Assembly (NCBI GenBank): GCA_949292775.1
Contig: CASFBL010000004.1
Span: 48,481 to 112,480 of the forward strand
DNA: 64,000 nucleotides
Source: an uncultured Eubacteriales bacterium
Lineage (GTDB): Bacteria; Bacillota; Clostridia; Oscillospirales; Acutalibacteraceae
Reading direction: 5' to 3'
The notes under the pieces are model-generated. The model worked only from the letters and a program-made list of their open reading frames with translations. It was not told where the DNA came from and ran no database searches. Shown here in pieces: positions 44,113 through 52,863 of this stretch. Made by a program: the position numbers and the translations under genes. The stretch's first letter is position 1. Each line of letters opens with the position of its first letter.

Positions 44113-45303
44113 TTAAAGTTCCTCACTTTCATAATTTGGTGTGTTTATGGGGTAAGTCTCTTTGGACTCGCGGACAAGGATAGGTTTGTCATCCTTAAGC
44201 AGAACGACTGTGGGAAGTGCGCGGCTCAAAAACAAGGAGATGCCCTCTGTCATGCAATAGGCTCCTGCGGTTTCAAAAGCAAAGAGGTCGCCGGGGTGCA
44301 ATGCGCGCACAGGAAGCTGTTTGACAAGAATGTCGTTAATGGTGCAAAGCGAACCGCACAAGTTCCAGTTTTGTAGTTCTTCGTCAGGTTTTTGGGGCAG
44401 CAACTGAAACTTTGGGATTTTCATAGCCATTGTTTGTCCGTAATAAACAAGGTGGTGAATCCCGCCGTCTAAAATTGCATAGTTTTCCCGGCGGTTTTTC
44501 TTTACATCTACAACGCGGGTCAGATATGTACCACAGGAAGCTGCAATACTTCTGCCAAGCTCCAGTGTTATTTTGGTTTGAAAACGCATATTGTCCAAAA
44601 GCTCTGAAAAGCCTTTGAGATACTCTGCTTCGTCATAGGACTCTGCCAAAAAATATGCAACAGGAAGTCCTGGTCCAAATTCCAATTCTTCTGCAGTAAA
44701 GCCATATTCACTCTGCAGTTTCAAAAGGAAATCATCCAAATAGTCAAGCTCCCGCTTTAAGCGCTTTAAAGACTGTTTTTGCGTACCGGAAAAATACTGT
44801 ATCCCTTTAAACTTCAAACACGGTGAATTGCAATACTGTTGCAAAATATCAACAATCTCGTCTTCATTAAGCCCAAACTGATTACCGCTTGTAAGCCTTA
44901 ACAGCACCGGAAGCTTTATGCGGTACTTTTCCGCCAAATCATATAACAACCGGAATTGCGTCATGGATTCCACTGTATATACGCCGACTTCGTGTTTTGT
45001 TTGAATCAAATTCTCAATAAACGCCGGTGTTTTGTTTACACCGGAGATCACCATTTTGCTTTCCGGGACAGAGAGGGATTCGCAAATATTCACTTCTCCG
45101 GGCGAACACAATTCAAAGCGCTCAATACAGTCAACCAGCTCACGGATAATAAAAGTGTTTGCCTTGACAGCGAAGCAAAGGTTCACATGAGCGGGCAGTG
45201 CACTTTTCAACTCGGCAACGCGTTTTTGCAGTGTAGATATATCAAAAACATACAGTGGGGTTGGAAAAGTATTTGCAATTTTTTCTATTTGCTGCTTATT
45301 CAT
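44113..45303 (-). CDS. Fold-type III PLP decarboxylase (LysA/BtrK-like) in a dlt-like operon
   Basis: The 396-residue enzyme has PLP lysine K47 in CFAVKAN, the phosphate-binding ELGR at 248-251, C320 in GSLCTIND (the GxxCxxxD decarboxylase box) and Y349 in GAYC. These active-site residues are those of diaminopimelate and ornithine decarboxylases. At the motif where those enzymes usually have a histidine stacking on PLP (HxGS), this protein reads IQYFSGTQ, with F171. Its place between an adenylation enzyme and a carrier protein argues against housekeeping lysA and recalls BtrK, which decarboxylates glutamyl bound to a carrier protein. The true substrate is unknown. Confidence 0.85.
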   Translation of the reverse strand: MNKQQIEKIANTFPTPLYVFDISTLQKRVAELKSALPAHVNLCFAVKANTFIIRELVDCIERFELCSPGEVNICESLSVPESKMVISGVNKTPAFIENLIQTKHEVGVYTVESMTQFRLLYDLAEKYRIKLPVLLRLTSGNQFGLNEDEIVDILQQYCNSPCLKFKGIQYFSGTQKQSLKRLKRELDYLDDFLLKLQSEYGFTAEELEFGPGLPVAYFLAESYDEAEYLKGFSELLDNMRFQTKITLELGRSIAASCGTYLTRVVDVKKNRRENYAILDGGIHHLVYYGQTMAMKIPKFQLLPQKPDEELQNWNLCGSLCTINDILVKQLPVRALHPGDLFAFETAGAYCMTEGISLFLSRALPTVVLLKDDKPILVRESKETYPINTPNYESEEL

Positions 45304-46814
45304 TTTGATTTACCTCCTAACTCCGCTTTCAATGCTTTTCTATCGATTTTTCCGTTTTTGTTCAGCGGGAACATTTCCTTTTGCACAAGCTTGCCGGGCA
45401 CCATAAACACCGGCAGACGCGCCGACAATTCCCGGTGCAGGTCTTTTCGCTGTGCTGTGCCAATATAAAAGCCATACAAATTGCCTTTTTCCTCATCGAA
45501 CACACAGCAGGCGCGCTCCACGCCATCCGCTTCGGTCATCGCCTTTTCAATTTCTTCCAATTCAATTCGGTGACCTTTATATTTGATTTGAAAGTCTTTT
45601 CTACCGGCAAAATAAAGATTTCCCTGCGCATCATACTTACCCAAATCTCCGGTACGATAAATACGGTCATAATACTTTTTGTGCAGTGGGTTTTGTGTAA
45701 ATTTTTCACATGACTGCTGCCAAGCATTGTAATATCCAAGCCCGACCGCTGTACCGCCGACACAAATTTCGCCTGTTTTATCCTTTTCACAAATCAGACC
45801 ATCCGCCTCGTCGAGCAAAAATACATTTTCGTTTTGAAATGCTTTCCCGATTGGAAGTCCGTCAGCGTATTCCCGTTCCCGTGTTACCCGGTGAAAAGTA
45901 CAGTTGCAAGTGATTTCTGTCGGCCCATACAGGTTAACAAATTCCGCCTGCGGCAAATGCGACATCCAGCTTTTTAAGTGCTTCATCGGCATGACTTCGC
46001 CGCTGAACAGAACCTTATTCACCGTCTGCGGCGTTCGATAGTCTAAACCGTGGAAAGTGCTAATTAAGCAAAGCGCAGACACCGCCCAAATCATAGTCGT
46101 GACTTTATGCTCACAAATGAAGTCCAACAGCTTTGCCGGGGACGAAAATAAGTGCTTCGGCACCAGCACGAGGTCCGCACCGGTTTTGATTGCAGCGTAA
46201 ATATCTTTCACCGAAACATCAAAATCGAAAGGCGCCTGATTGGCAATGACATCTTCTTCGGTAATGGAGAATTCCGCCGTAAAAACATCCATAAAATCCA
46301 GAACGCTTCTGTGACTGATGACTACACCTTTCGGCGTGCCTGTGGAGCCGGAAGTAAAATTTATATACAGCGGCAGGTTGTCGGTATGTAGATTTCGAAT
46401 TTCCTGCAAACGCATTTTGTCTGGGGCAACGGTTTGCAACTCGTTTATCAGCAACACTTTTTCCTGCGAAAAAATTTCTAAAGCAAGGGTTTTATGTGCT
46501 TGGTCTGTAATCACATATGGCGCTTGCAAAACCGACTGCATTTGAGAAAGCCTTTCTTGCGGCAGCTCCGGATTAAACAATGTGTAAAAACCACCTGCAA
46601 ATAAGACACCAAAAAAAGCGGATAATGCATCGACACTCTTTTCAAGCAGTACAGCAACCGGTTCTCCTGCTATATCCAGTCCGGCAAGCGCAGTACCAAC
46701 CCTTTGGCTCATCAGCAGCAACTGCGGGTAAGTTACCTCCGTATTTTCATCCTGCACTTTTCCTGACGGAACAAGTTTTGCTGTTTTTTCCAAATACTCT
46801 AACACATTGGTCAC
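45300..46814 (-). CDS. DltA-like amino acid adenylation enzyme
   Basis: The 504-residue protein of the acyl-adenylate superfamily has the P-loop-like TSGSTGTPKG (154-163), the aspartate that would bind the amino group in FDFDVSV (D199), NLYGPTEITCNCT, TGDLGKYDAQGNLYFAGRKD and the catalytic lysine near the end in PLNKNGKIDRKAL. Length and pattern are those of DltA, which activates D-alanine and loads DltC. The DltA cysteine that precedes GE in the FCGE block is a serine here (FSGE, S271), so the substrate may differ. It is the first gene of the operon; the start at 46814 is GTG or nearby and its ribosome site is AAGGAAG. Confidence 0.85.
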   Translation of the reverse strand: MTNVLEYLEKTAKLVPSGKVQDENTEVTYPQLLLMSQRVGTALAGLDIAGEPVAVLLEKSVDALSAFFGVLFAGGFYTLFNPELPQERLSQMQSVLQAPYVITDQAHKTLALEIFSQEKVLLINELQTVAPDKMRLQEIRNLHTDNLPLYINFTSGSTGTPKGVVISHRSVLDFMDVFTAEFSITEEDVIANQAPFDFDVSVKDIYAAIKTGADLVLVPKHLFSSPAKLLDFICEHKVTTMIWAVSALCLISTFHGLDYRTPQTVNKVLFSGEVMPMKHLKSWMSHLPQAEFVNLYGPTEITCNCTFHRVTREREYADGLPIGKAFQNENVFLLDEADGLICEKDKTGEICVGGTAVGLGYYNAWQQSCEKFTQNPLHKKYYDRIYRTGDLGKYDAQGNLYFAGRKDFQIKYKGHRIELEEIEKAMTEADGVERACCVFDEEKGNLYGFYIGTAQRKDLHRELSARLPVFMVPGKLVQKEMFPLNKNGKIDRKALKAELGGKSK

Positions 46815-46859
46815 GGCAATTACTTCCTTTACTTTTGATTACAGGTATTTTTTAACATG

Positions 46860-46903
46860 TCTATATTCATGCTTACTTTATGCAATCTTAAGTTTTCTAA
46901 AGA
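46860..46903 (-). promoter_or_regulatory. Promoter and response-regulator boxes of the dlt-like operon
   Basis: A -10-like TATAGA (46860-46865, minus strand) is preceded by tandem boxes read on the plus strand as TTTATG (46877), TTAAG (46888) and TAAAG (46898) with 5-nt gaps, a period of 10-11 bp. This is the style of OmpR/PhoB-family sites. The same series occurs upstream of the response regulator gene. Confidence 0.65.
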
Positions 46904-46904
46904 A

Positions 46905-46936
46905 AAAAGAGATGCACCTAAAGCAGCATCTCTTTT
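46905..46936 (-). terminator. Terminator after the histidine kinase gene
   Basis: AAAAGAGATGC (46905-46915) pairs with GCATCTCTTTT (46926-46936), leaving the kinase and the dlt-like operon as separate transcripts. Confidence 0.85.
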
Positions 46937-46950
46937 GTCGTTTTATTTTG

Positions 46951-48522
46951 TTATGTAAGTGGCAGCCTGATTTCAAATTCCGTACTCCAGCCTTTTCGCG
47001 GCGGGTCGACAAGGCAAATGGAACCCTTGTGCAGTTCTATGATTTTTTTAGTGATACCCATGCCAAGACCTGTGCCGCTGCCGGAGGTTCTTGCGCTGTT
47101 TCCGGTCACAAAAGGCTCAAACACGGTCTCGCGAATCTCCCGAGAAATACCGGTGCCGTTGTCTGCCACCCAAAGAGACAACGCCTTTTTTTCACGCCGC
47201 AGCACAAAATAAATGGTGGTTCCCCGTTCGTTATGTTTCATTGTGTTTTCCGTTAGATTATCCAACACGCGGCGCATCAGTTTTGAATCAATTTCAGCGC
47301 AAATCGGGGTTTCCGGTATATCCGGTTCCAAAGCAAATCCACGCATGTGAATTTCTTCATATTTTTCACTCAAATACGCCCTACAAAATTCCGAAAAATC
47401 CAAACTTTCCGTATTCAGCTCATATTCAGGATGTTCCAGCTTCGTATAAGTAAACAGCGTATCCATCATCTGGGCGCTTTCTTCAGACTTATGATAAATC
47501 GCCTGTAAATAAGTCTTTTCCTTTTCAGGCGGAACCATTCCGTCCAAAAAAGCTTTCGCATATCCCTGAATAACGGTAAGCGGTGTTTTTAAATCGTGTG
47601 AAACATTCGCAATCATTCGGTATTTCTCCTCAACTTCATGCTCTTTCTCTGACTGTGTTTGCTCCAAACGATCTAAAAGGCTGTCAAAGCTTTGAATTAC
47701 CGGCTGAAATTCCACCGGAATGGCATTGGGCGGAATGTTCATACGCTCGCCTTTGGAATAAGAGGATATGGCTTTTTCAAAAGGCGCTGCGGACCGGCGG
47801 ACTTTCCGGCTGAACAGAACAGACTGGATAACGACCACCAAAAGCAAAAGCGGAATGAAAATCAGCCACAGGCGGTCGGTTTCATTCAAAAGCTTTTCAT
47901 ATGCCATTGCGGTTACGCGCGGCGACACAAAAACCAAAAGCCGCTCTTCTCCCGTTTCAGTAAAATAGATGTATTTTTCAATATTCTTTTTACCCTGATA
48001 TCCCCCGCGAATCAACTCGATTTCCTGTTCCGACAGAGACTCTTTTTCCGGGAAAAGACCGCCGGCAATAATTTTATAGCTCGAATCCATCGTGCAATAA
48101 TTCGCAACATACCACGCATCGTTTTCAGTGTTATATACATTCAGCAATATGTTATAGCGAATTTCCCCTGAATCCGTTACACTTTGAAAAAATTGGTAGT
48201 ATTTGTTATTGTCATAATCCGGAATCAGTAAGATGTCTCTGTCTTTTAAATAATCCTTCAGTTCAACGCTGGTGGAATACAGGGGCTCGTTTGCTGCATT
48301 AAAAACAATGTAATCACAGTTTTTAAATTTCCAATACGGGATAGCAGCAAAATCATCACATTGCAAAGCATCATCATATTCTAAAAGGTTATCTAAAGCC
48401 GGAAAGGAATTGTTCAGTTTCGCATTCACTGCAAAACTGAACAACAAATATAAACCAAGAACAACGGCGGAATAAACGACAAAATATATAATGCAGGTTT
48501 TTACAAAGCTTTTTGAGCGCAT
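46951..48522 (-). CDS. Sensor histidine kinase
   Basis: The 523-residue membrane kinase has a first helix near residues 10-32, an outer sensor domain of about 160 residues, a second helix (LIFIPLLLLVVVIQSVLF), a HAMP-like linker, the H box MIANVSHDLKTPLTVIQGYA, the N box LDNLTENTMKHNE and G boxes DNGTGIS and GSGTGLGMGI. The sensor domain has no motif I recognise. It is paired with the response regulator just upstream. The start may be ATG 48522 or TTG 48537, which overlaps the regulator stop. Its position suggests it senses envelope stress or cationic peptides; that is inference. Confidence 0.9.
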   Translation of the reverse strand: MRSKSFVKTCIIYFVVYSAVVLGLYLLFSFAVNAKLNNSFPALDNLLEYDDALQCDDFAAIPYWKFKNCDYIVFNAANEPLYSTSVELKDYLKDRDILLIPDYDNNKYYQFFQSVTDSGEIRYNILLNVYNTENDAWYVANYCTMDSSYKIIAGGLFPEKESLSEQEIELIRGGYQGKKNIEKYIYFTETGEERLLVFVSPRVTAMAYEKLLNETDRLWLIFIPLLLLVVVIQSVLFSRKVRRSAAPFEKAISSYSKGERMNIPPNAIPVEFQPVIQSFDSLLDRLEQTQSEKEHEVEEKYRMIANVSHDLKTPLTVIQGYAKAFLDGMVPPEKEKTYLQAIYHKSEESAQMMDTLFTYTKLEHPEYELNTESLDFSEFCRAYLSEKYEEIHMRGFALEPDIPETPICAEIDSKLMRRVLDNLTENTMKHNERGTTIYFVLRREKKALSLWVADNGTGISREIRETVFEPFVTGNSARTSGSGTGLGMGITKKIIELHKGSICLVDPPRKGWSTEFEIRLPLT

Positions 48523-48523
48523 T

Positions 48524-49222
48524 TTAAACTTTTTCAATTTTATAACCCAACCCCCTAACGGTTTTTATGTATTTCGGTTCCGACGGATTATCTTCGATTT
48601 TTGCGCGCAGGTTAGAAATGTGCACCATCATGGTATTGTCATCGCTTTCGTAAAAATCGCCGTTAATGCAGGAATACAACTGCGCTTTTGTAAAAATTCG
48701 CTCCGGACTTTGCATCAATTTGGCAATAATCTTAAGCTCTGTGGAGGTCAATGGCACAATAACCCCTCTTTTTCGTAGCAGAAGTTTTTGTAAATCCAGC
48801 TCCAATTCACCGACAGTCAGTCTTTCCGGTTCTTTTTCTGCTGACTGTGCCCCCAGCTGATAATAGCGGCGCAGCGTTGCTTTGATATATGCCACAATTT
48901 CCAGCGGATTAAACGGTTTGGTTATGTAAGCATCCGCCCCGATATTCAGCCCAAGTATTTTATCATTGTCCATGTTTTTGGCTGAAACAATGATAATGGG
49001 CATATTGCTGAATGTGCGAATGCTTTTTATCAAATCATATCCATTCATTTTGGGCATCATAATATCGACCAAAGCAATAGACACATTCTTTTCTTTTGCA
49101 ATCTCTAAAGCATCTTCACCGTTATCTGCGGAAAAAACCGTAAATCCGTCGCTGTTTAAATATAAAGTTAAAAGCTCTACGATGTCGCGGTCATCTTCTG
49201 CAATCAAAACTTGATAATCCAT
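48524..49222 (-). CDS. OmpR/PhoB-family response regulator
   Basis: A 232-residue regulator. The receiver domain has the acidic pair ED10-D11, phospho-acceptor D53 in ALVDIMMPKMNG, T/S and K in IIVSAKN. The C-terminal winged helix has LTSTELKIIAKLMQSPERIF and MVHISNLRAKIEDNPSEPKY, KTVRGLGYKIE. Such regulators bind tandem direct repeats spaced about 11 bp, which is exactly what is found upstream of this gene and of the dlt-like operon. Confidence 0.95.
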   Translation of the reverse strand: MDYQVLIAEDDRDIVELLTLYLNSDGFTVFSADNGEDALEIAKEKNVSIALVDIMMPKMNGYDLIKSIRTFSNMPIIIVSAKNMDNDKILGLNIGADAYITKPFNPLEIVAYIKATLRRYYQLGAQSAEKEPERLTVGELELDLQKLLLRKRGVIVPLTSTELKIIAKLMQSPERIFTKAQLYSCINGDFYESDDNTMMVHISNLRAKIEDNPSEPKYIKTVRGLGYKIEKV

Positions 49223-49254
49223 TGTTCACCCACCAAACACTTTTTGATTTTTAT

Positions 49255-49310
49255 AGTATAAAAGAACAATATTAAAGTTTTCTTAATGCAGTCTTAAAGA
49301 ATTCTAAAGA
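49255..49310 (-). promoter_or_regulatory. Autoregulated promoter of the two-component system
   Basis: A -10-like TATACT (49255-49260, minus strand) lies next to four plus-strand boxes TTAAAG (49272), TTAATG (49283), TTAAAG (49294) and TAAAGA (49305), each starting exactly 11 bp after the last. No good -35 hexamer is present, as expected for an activator-dependent promoter. Confidence 0.72.
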
Positions 49311-49323
49311 TTTAGAGGAAACA

Positions 49324-49361
49324 TAAAAAAATCCCAACCGCAAACTGCGATTGGGATTTTT
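49324..49361 (-). terminator. Terminator after tRNA-Arg
   Basis: AAATCCCAA (49329-49337) and TTGGGATTT (49351-49359) with inner CGCA/TGCG pairing form the hairpin, with a T-run on the minus strand. Confidence 0.88.
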
Positions 49362-49438
49362 TGGCGCGCTCGACTGGATTCGAACCAGCGGCCTTTGGAG
49401 TCGGAGTCCAACGCTCTATCCAGCTGAGCTACGAGCGC
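49362..49438 (-). tRNA. tRNA-Arg (anticodon CCG)
   Basis: On the minus strand the acceptor stem GCGCTCG pairs with CGAGCGC. The D-arm is GCTC/GAGC, the anticodon stem TTGGA/TCCAA encloses CTCCGAC (anticodon CCG, codon CGG), and the T-arm has GGTTCGAATCC. CCA is encoded. Confidence 0.96.
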
Positions 49439-49479
49439 ATAGGATTGCAAAGCCCGTGCAAAACAAGCCTTGCAAATTG

Positions 49480-50574
49480 TCATACATTAAAGCGGAACAA
49501 AACGATATCGCCGTCTTGCATCACATATTCTTTGCCTTCCGAGCGAATCTTACCCTTTTCCTTTGCGACCTGCATATTTCCGCAAGCCATCAACTCATCA
49601 AAGGAAATCACTTCAGCTCGAATGAACCCGCGTTCAAAATCACTGTGAATCTTTCCGGCAGCCTGCGGCGCTTTTGTACCTTTGGTGATGGTCCACGCAC
49701 GAACCTCGGGTTCACCGGCAGTTAAATAAGAAATCAGCCCTAATAAGTGGTAAGAGCGTTGAATCAGCAAGTCTAAGCCACCCTGCTCAATACCAAGGTC
49801 TGAAAGGAACAGTTCTTTTTCTTCTTTAGAAAGAGAAGAAATTTCTGCTTCTAACTCTGCGCAAATCGGTAAAACTTCTGCACCTTCGGCAGTTGCGATT
49901 TCACAAACAGTTTTATATCTTACATTTTGCTTAATCGAGTTTGCAAAATCTTCCTCACTCATATTGCAGGCATAAATCACAGGTTTTGAAGAAAGCAACG
50001 CAACAGAGTGCATAATTTCGCGTTCTTCATCGTCCATTTCCACCGCGCGGGCATTAACACCGTTTTGCAGTTCCCCTCGCAGGCGCTCTAAGAAATCCAC
50101 TTCTTTTTGCAGCGTTTTGTCGCCTTTCATTGCCTTTTTACTGCGGTCAATGCGGCGATCCAACAGCTCTACATCAGACAAAATCAATTCTAAGTTGATT
50201 GTCTCAATATCACGCTGCGGGTCAACACTGCCTTCCACATGAATGATATCATCATTATCAAAGCAACGCACCACATGGATAATCGCATCCACTTCGCGGA
50301 TATGCGAAAGGAACTTATTTCCAAGCCCCTCGCCTTTTGACGCACCTTTCACAAGGCCGGCAATATCCACAAACTCAATCGTTGCCGGGGTAATTTTCTG
50401 CGGATGATACATCTCTGCAAGCTTATCCAAACGGAAATCCGGAACAGCAACGACACCTACATTGGGCTCAATGGTACAGAACGCGTAGTTTGCAGACTGT
50501 GCGCCTGCGTTGGTGATTGCGTTAAACAATGTACTTTTGCCTACATTCGGTAAACCGACGATACCTAATTTCAT
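49480..50574 (-). CDS. ychF: Redox-regulated ATPase YchF
   Basis: The 364-residue Obg-family protein has G1 [51 protein letters not shown], and a noncanonical NMSE in place of NKxD, the change that makes YchF/OLA1 prefer ATP. A coiled-coil insertion and C-terminal TGS domain ([20 protein letters not shown]) complete it. ATG 50574 follows AAGGA with better spacing than the ATG three codons earlier. Confidence 0.96.
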   Translation of the reverse strand: MKLGIVGLPNVGKSTLFNAITNAGAQSANYAFCTIEPNVGVVAVPDFRLDKLAEMYHPQKITPATIEFVDIAGLVKGASKGEGLGNKFLSHIREVDAIIHVVRCFDNDDIIHVEGSVDPQRDIETINLELILSDVELLDRRIDRSKKAMKGDKTLQKEVDFLERLRGELQNGVNARAVEMDDEEREIMHSVALLSSKPVIYACNMSEEDFANSIKQNVRYKTVCEIATAEGAEVLPICAELEAEISSLSKEEKELFLSDLGIEQGGLDLLIQRSYHLLGLISYLTAGEPEVRAWTITKGTKAPQAAGKIHSDFERGFIRAEVISFDELMACGNMQVAKEKGKIRSEGKEYVMQDGDIVLFRFNV

Positions 50575-50639
50575 TTCCTTCATTCCTTCGTTTTGGTCAG
50601 CGCAAAGTATTATACACTATTAGAGCAGGTTTTTCAACC

Positions 50640-51212
50640 TTAATTTTTAATGCTTTCTGTATTTAGGCTCGCATTATTTTCTTCCGCAAAATTTTGAAAT
50701 ACGGCGCTGACCTTTTCATAGGGCGTTCCGAAAATCAAAACTACAAAATCACCTCTTGTTTCCAAATAGTAAGGCTTATCACTATTTTGAACATCGGCAT
50801 TTAAAGAATTCTGTGCCGAAAGATAGGCTTTGACCCTGTCATCAACCGCTTGCGAAATGATTTCCCGGTCTTTGTCATTCCCAATACGGAAGACCGCTAC
50901 TTCCTGCAAAGCAGATGCTGTTTTACCGGTATAGACTGCGGCGTCCTGCAAAATTGACATGGGCAACGCATAATAATTTCCGCTTTGCTGGGCGGTCAGT
51001 TTGGTCATTTCCGTATAACCGAGCCTGTCCATCACGGAATTTGCCAAATCCTCTGCCGACTGCACCACATAGACATCTCCGACATAGACCTTTGTACCCG
51101 TTTTCTCTCGAATATATTTAACACCGAAAAAAGCGGCAAAAACAAGCAACACAAGAAACAGCAAGACAAATATCACTGTCTTATGATTGTGATATAATCG
51201 TCTGCGCTTCAT
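50640..51212 (-). CDS. DUF4358 membrane-anchored protein
   Basis: A 190-residue protein with one N-terminal membrane helix (VIFVLLFLVLLVFAAFFGV) and an outer domain matching DUF4358: SILQDAAVYTG, LQEVAVFRIGNDKDREIISQ and a late YLETRGDFVVLIFG. Proteins of this family are small exported clostridial proteins of unknown function. It is 65 nt upstream of ychF in the same direction. Confidence 0.75.
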   Translation of the reverse strand: MKRRRLYHNHKTVIFVLLFLVLLVFAAFFGVKYIREKTGTKVYVGDVYVVQSAEDLANSVMDRLGYTEMTKLTAQQSGNYYALPMSILQDAAVYTGKTASALQEVAVFRIGNDKDREIISQAVDDRVKAYLSAQNSLNADVQNSDKPYYLETRGDFVVLIFGTPYEKVSAVFQNFAEENNASLNTESIKN

Positions 51213-51247
51213 AAGTGCCTCCCAAAAATCTGTTACTTTATTACGCG

Positions 51248-52708
51248 TTATTTTTCGTCGGGTGTCTCGTCCTCTTCCAAAGCGTACCCCGCAGGCAGTT
51301 TGCCGCGTTCAGCTTTAAAAGTTTTCCAAAGCGACTGTGCAGTCTTTCGGAATTCAATGACCATGTCCCCGTCAGACTCTACATATGTACCACGCTTCTT
51401 TTGGCCTCGGCAGGCAAGTTCCTTGAAGACCAACATAGCCGCACCGCCGATAAGTGCACCGGCAAGGATGATGAAAAACAACGGAATCCGGCAGGAAAGC
51501 CATTCGCCGGAGCGCAGCGGAAGCGTAAAGGAAATATAAATCTCATTTCGGTTAAACATTTCGGTAAAAGTCTCACCGTTGCCATATTTCGGAAGCTCGG
51601 TAAGATACGCGGTGTTTACGATGCCGCAAAGCGCTGTAATTAAACCGGTTGCTGCGGAGCCGACCATCAATCCCGGAATTACCGTCAGCGGGCTGCGGTA
51701 CGCATAAGGCATGGAAAAAGCGACCGTCAATTTAATATTTTCAAAAAATGCGTTGATGGGACCGCTAACGGCAAGATTGAAATCATCTGTATCCGGCTTG
51801 CCGCCTTTTTTTGTGATTTTGCTGAGCAAAACAGTCATCAAGGGCACCCAGCCAACCGTTACGAAACACGCACCGTAGATGGTCATCAGCTGTGCATTTC
51901 CTGCAGCCAGCGCCGTTACTGCAACACCATATGCAGCCATGGAAATCGGCCCGATAATATCAAAGCCGACAAACAGCCCCATAACGACGCCGCAAAGCAC
52001 CAAGCTCGTTCCGGAAAGTTGTGTCAGCGGCACAATCAATGCTTCACCGAGTGCGTTAAACGGAATTTCAATACCATATTTGATTAAAAGGAAGGTCAGA
52101 GCAGCTGACACAACCGGCATAATCAATACAAGCACAATCAAGTCGACCTGCTCGAGAATACCAACGCCGGTCAGCGTATCCGGTATTTTTTTACCTGCTG
52201 CCCGGCTTTTTGCAAATTTCTTATCAAGCTTTCCGCCAAGATACTCTTTCGCATTGTTCCAGGCAATAAACAAATATTTGATGCAAAACGCCAAAAAGAT
52301 TGCCAGAATAAAATACCCCATGTAACCTATATTGACACCGCCGCCATTTTCTAAAGGCGTTGCAAAATAAGTCTTATACATATCGACGCCGGAAACCGGT
52401 GTGCCGGAAAAATGTGCAAAATAAATGCTGAGCGCAAATGCCGGTGCAATAGCCGGAAGCCCCGCAATCAAATAAGAAAGCACAACGGCCATGACAACAA
52501 AAAAGAAATCCGTCGCCCAAAACAGGATAAACCACAAAATATTCTCATTTTGCGGCTCCGTGGCACCGAGAATATGTTGTACCCCTAAAATATTCTGCAC
52601 CACAAAAAAGAACCCTGCACCAAGTGCGCCAAATAACTGAACAATAAACATTATGGAAGTTGCTCGGTTGACATTTTTTCGAAGTCCGATTATCTCCTTT
52701 TTGAACAT
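51248..52708 (-). CDS. PTS EIIC-like membrane protein, fructose type, orphan
   Basis: The 486-residue multi-pass protein resembles the EIIC component of fructose-family phosphotransferase systems: AGLPAIAPAFALSIYFA, GYMGYFILAIFLAFCIKYLF, SGTSLVLCGVVMGLFVGFDI and GPINAFFENIKLTVAF. No EIIA or EIIB domain is fused or encoded nearby, so either these are supplied from elsewhere or the protein is a non-PTS transporter or sensor of this fold. A hydrophilic tail of about 60 residues ends the protein. RBS GGGGGAAAG. Confidence 0.72.
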   Translation of the reverse strand: MFKKEIIGLRKNVNRATSIMFIVQLFGALGAGFFFVVQNILGVQHILGATEPQNENILWFILFWATDFFFVVMAVVLSYLIAGLPAIAPAFALSIYFAHFSGTPVSGVDMYKTYFATPLENGGGVNIGYMGYFILAIFLAFCIKYLFIAWNNAKEYLGGKLDKKFAKSRAAGKKIPDTLTGVGILEQVDLIVLVLIMPVVSAALTFLLIKYGIEIPFNALGEALIVPLTQLSGTSLVLCGVVMGLFVGFDIIGPISMAAYGVAVTALAAGNAQLMTIYGACFVTVGWVPLMTVLLSKITKKGGKPDTDDFNLAVSGPINAFFENIKLTVAFSMPYAYRSPLTVIPGLMVGSAATGLITALCGIVNTAYLTELPKYGNGETFTEMFNRNEIYISFTLPLRSGEWLSCRIPLFFIILAGALIGGAAMLVFKELACRGQKKRGTYVESDGDMVIEFRKTAQSLWKTFKAERGKLPAGYALEEDETPDEK

Positions 52709-52863
52709 ATCTTTCCCCCATATATTTTATTTTTAGATATTAGCACATTTTACCTGTTCATGCAACTTTTTGTTCAAAAATTGAAAAAATATTCAGCACT
52801 TTTGTTGTTTTTCTCTATTTTGTATGCTAAAATGAATACAGTTTAAATTTGGAGGCGTTTTGT

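Noticed and set aside
44113-45303. Housekeeping diaminopimelate decarboxylase lysA
   Set aside because: The active site is of that fold, but the gene is embedded between adenylation and carrier genes, lacks the HxGS histidine and is not near lysine genes; lysA cannot be fully excluded.
41318-46814. Ordinary dltABCD operon
   Set aside because: Order is A, decarboxylase, C, B, D-like, with no dltX and with an extra enzyme; the MBOAT protein is larger than DltB.
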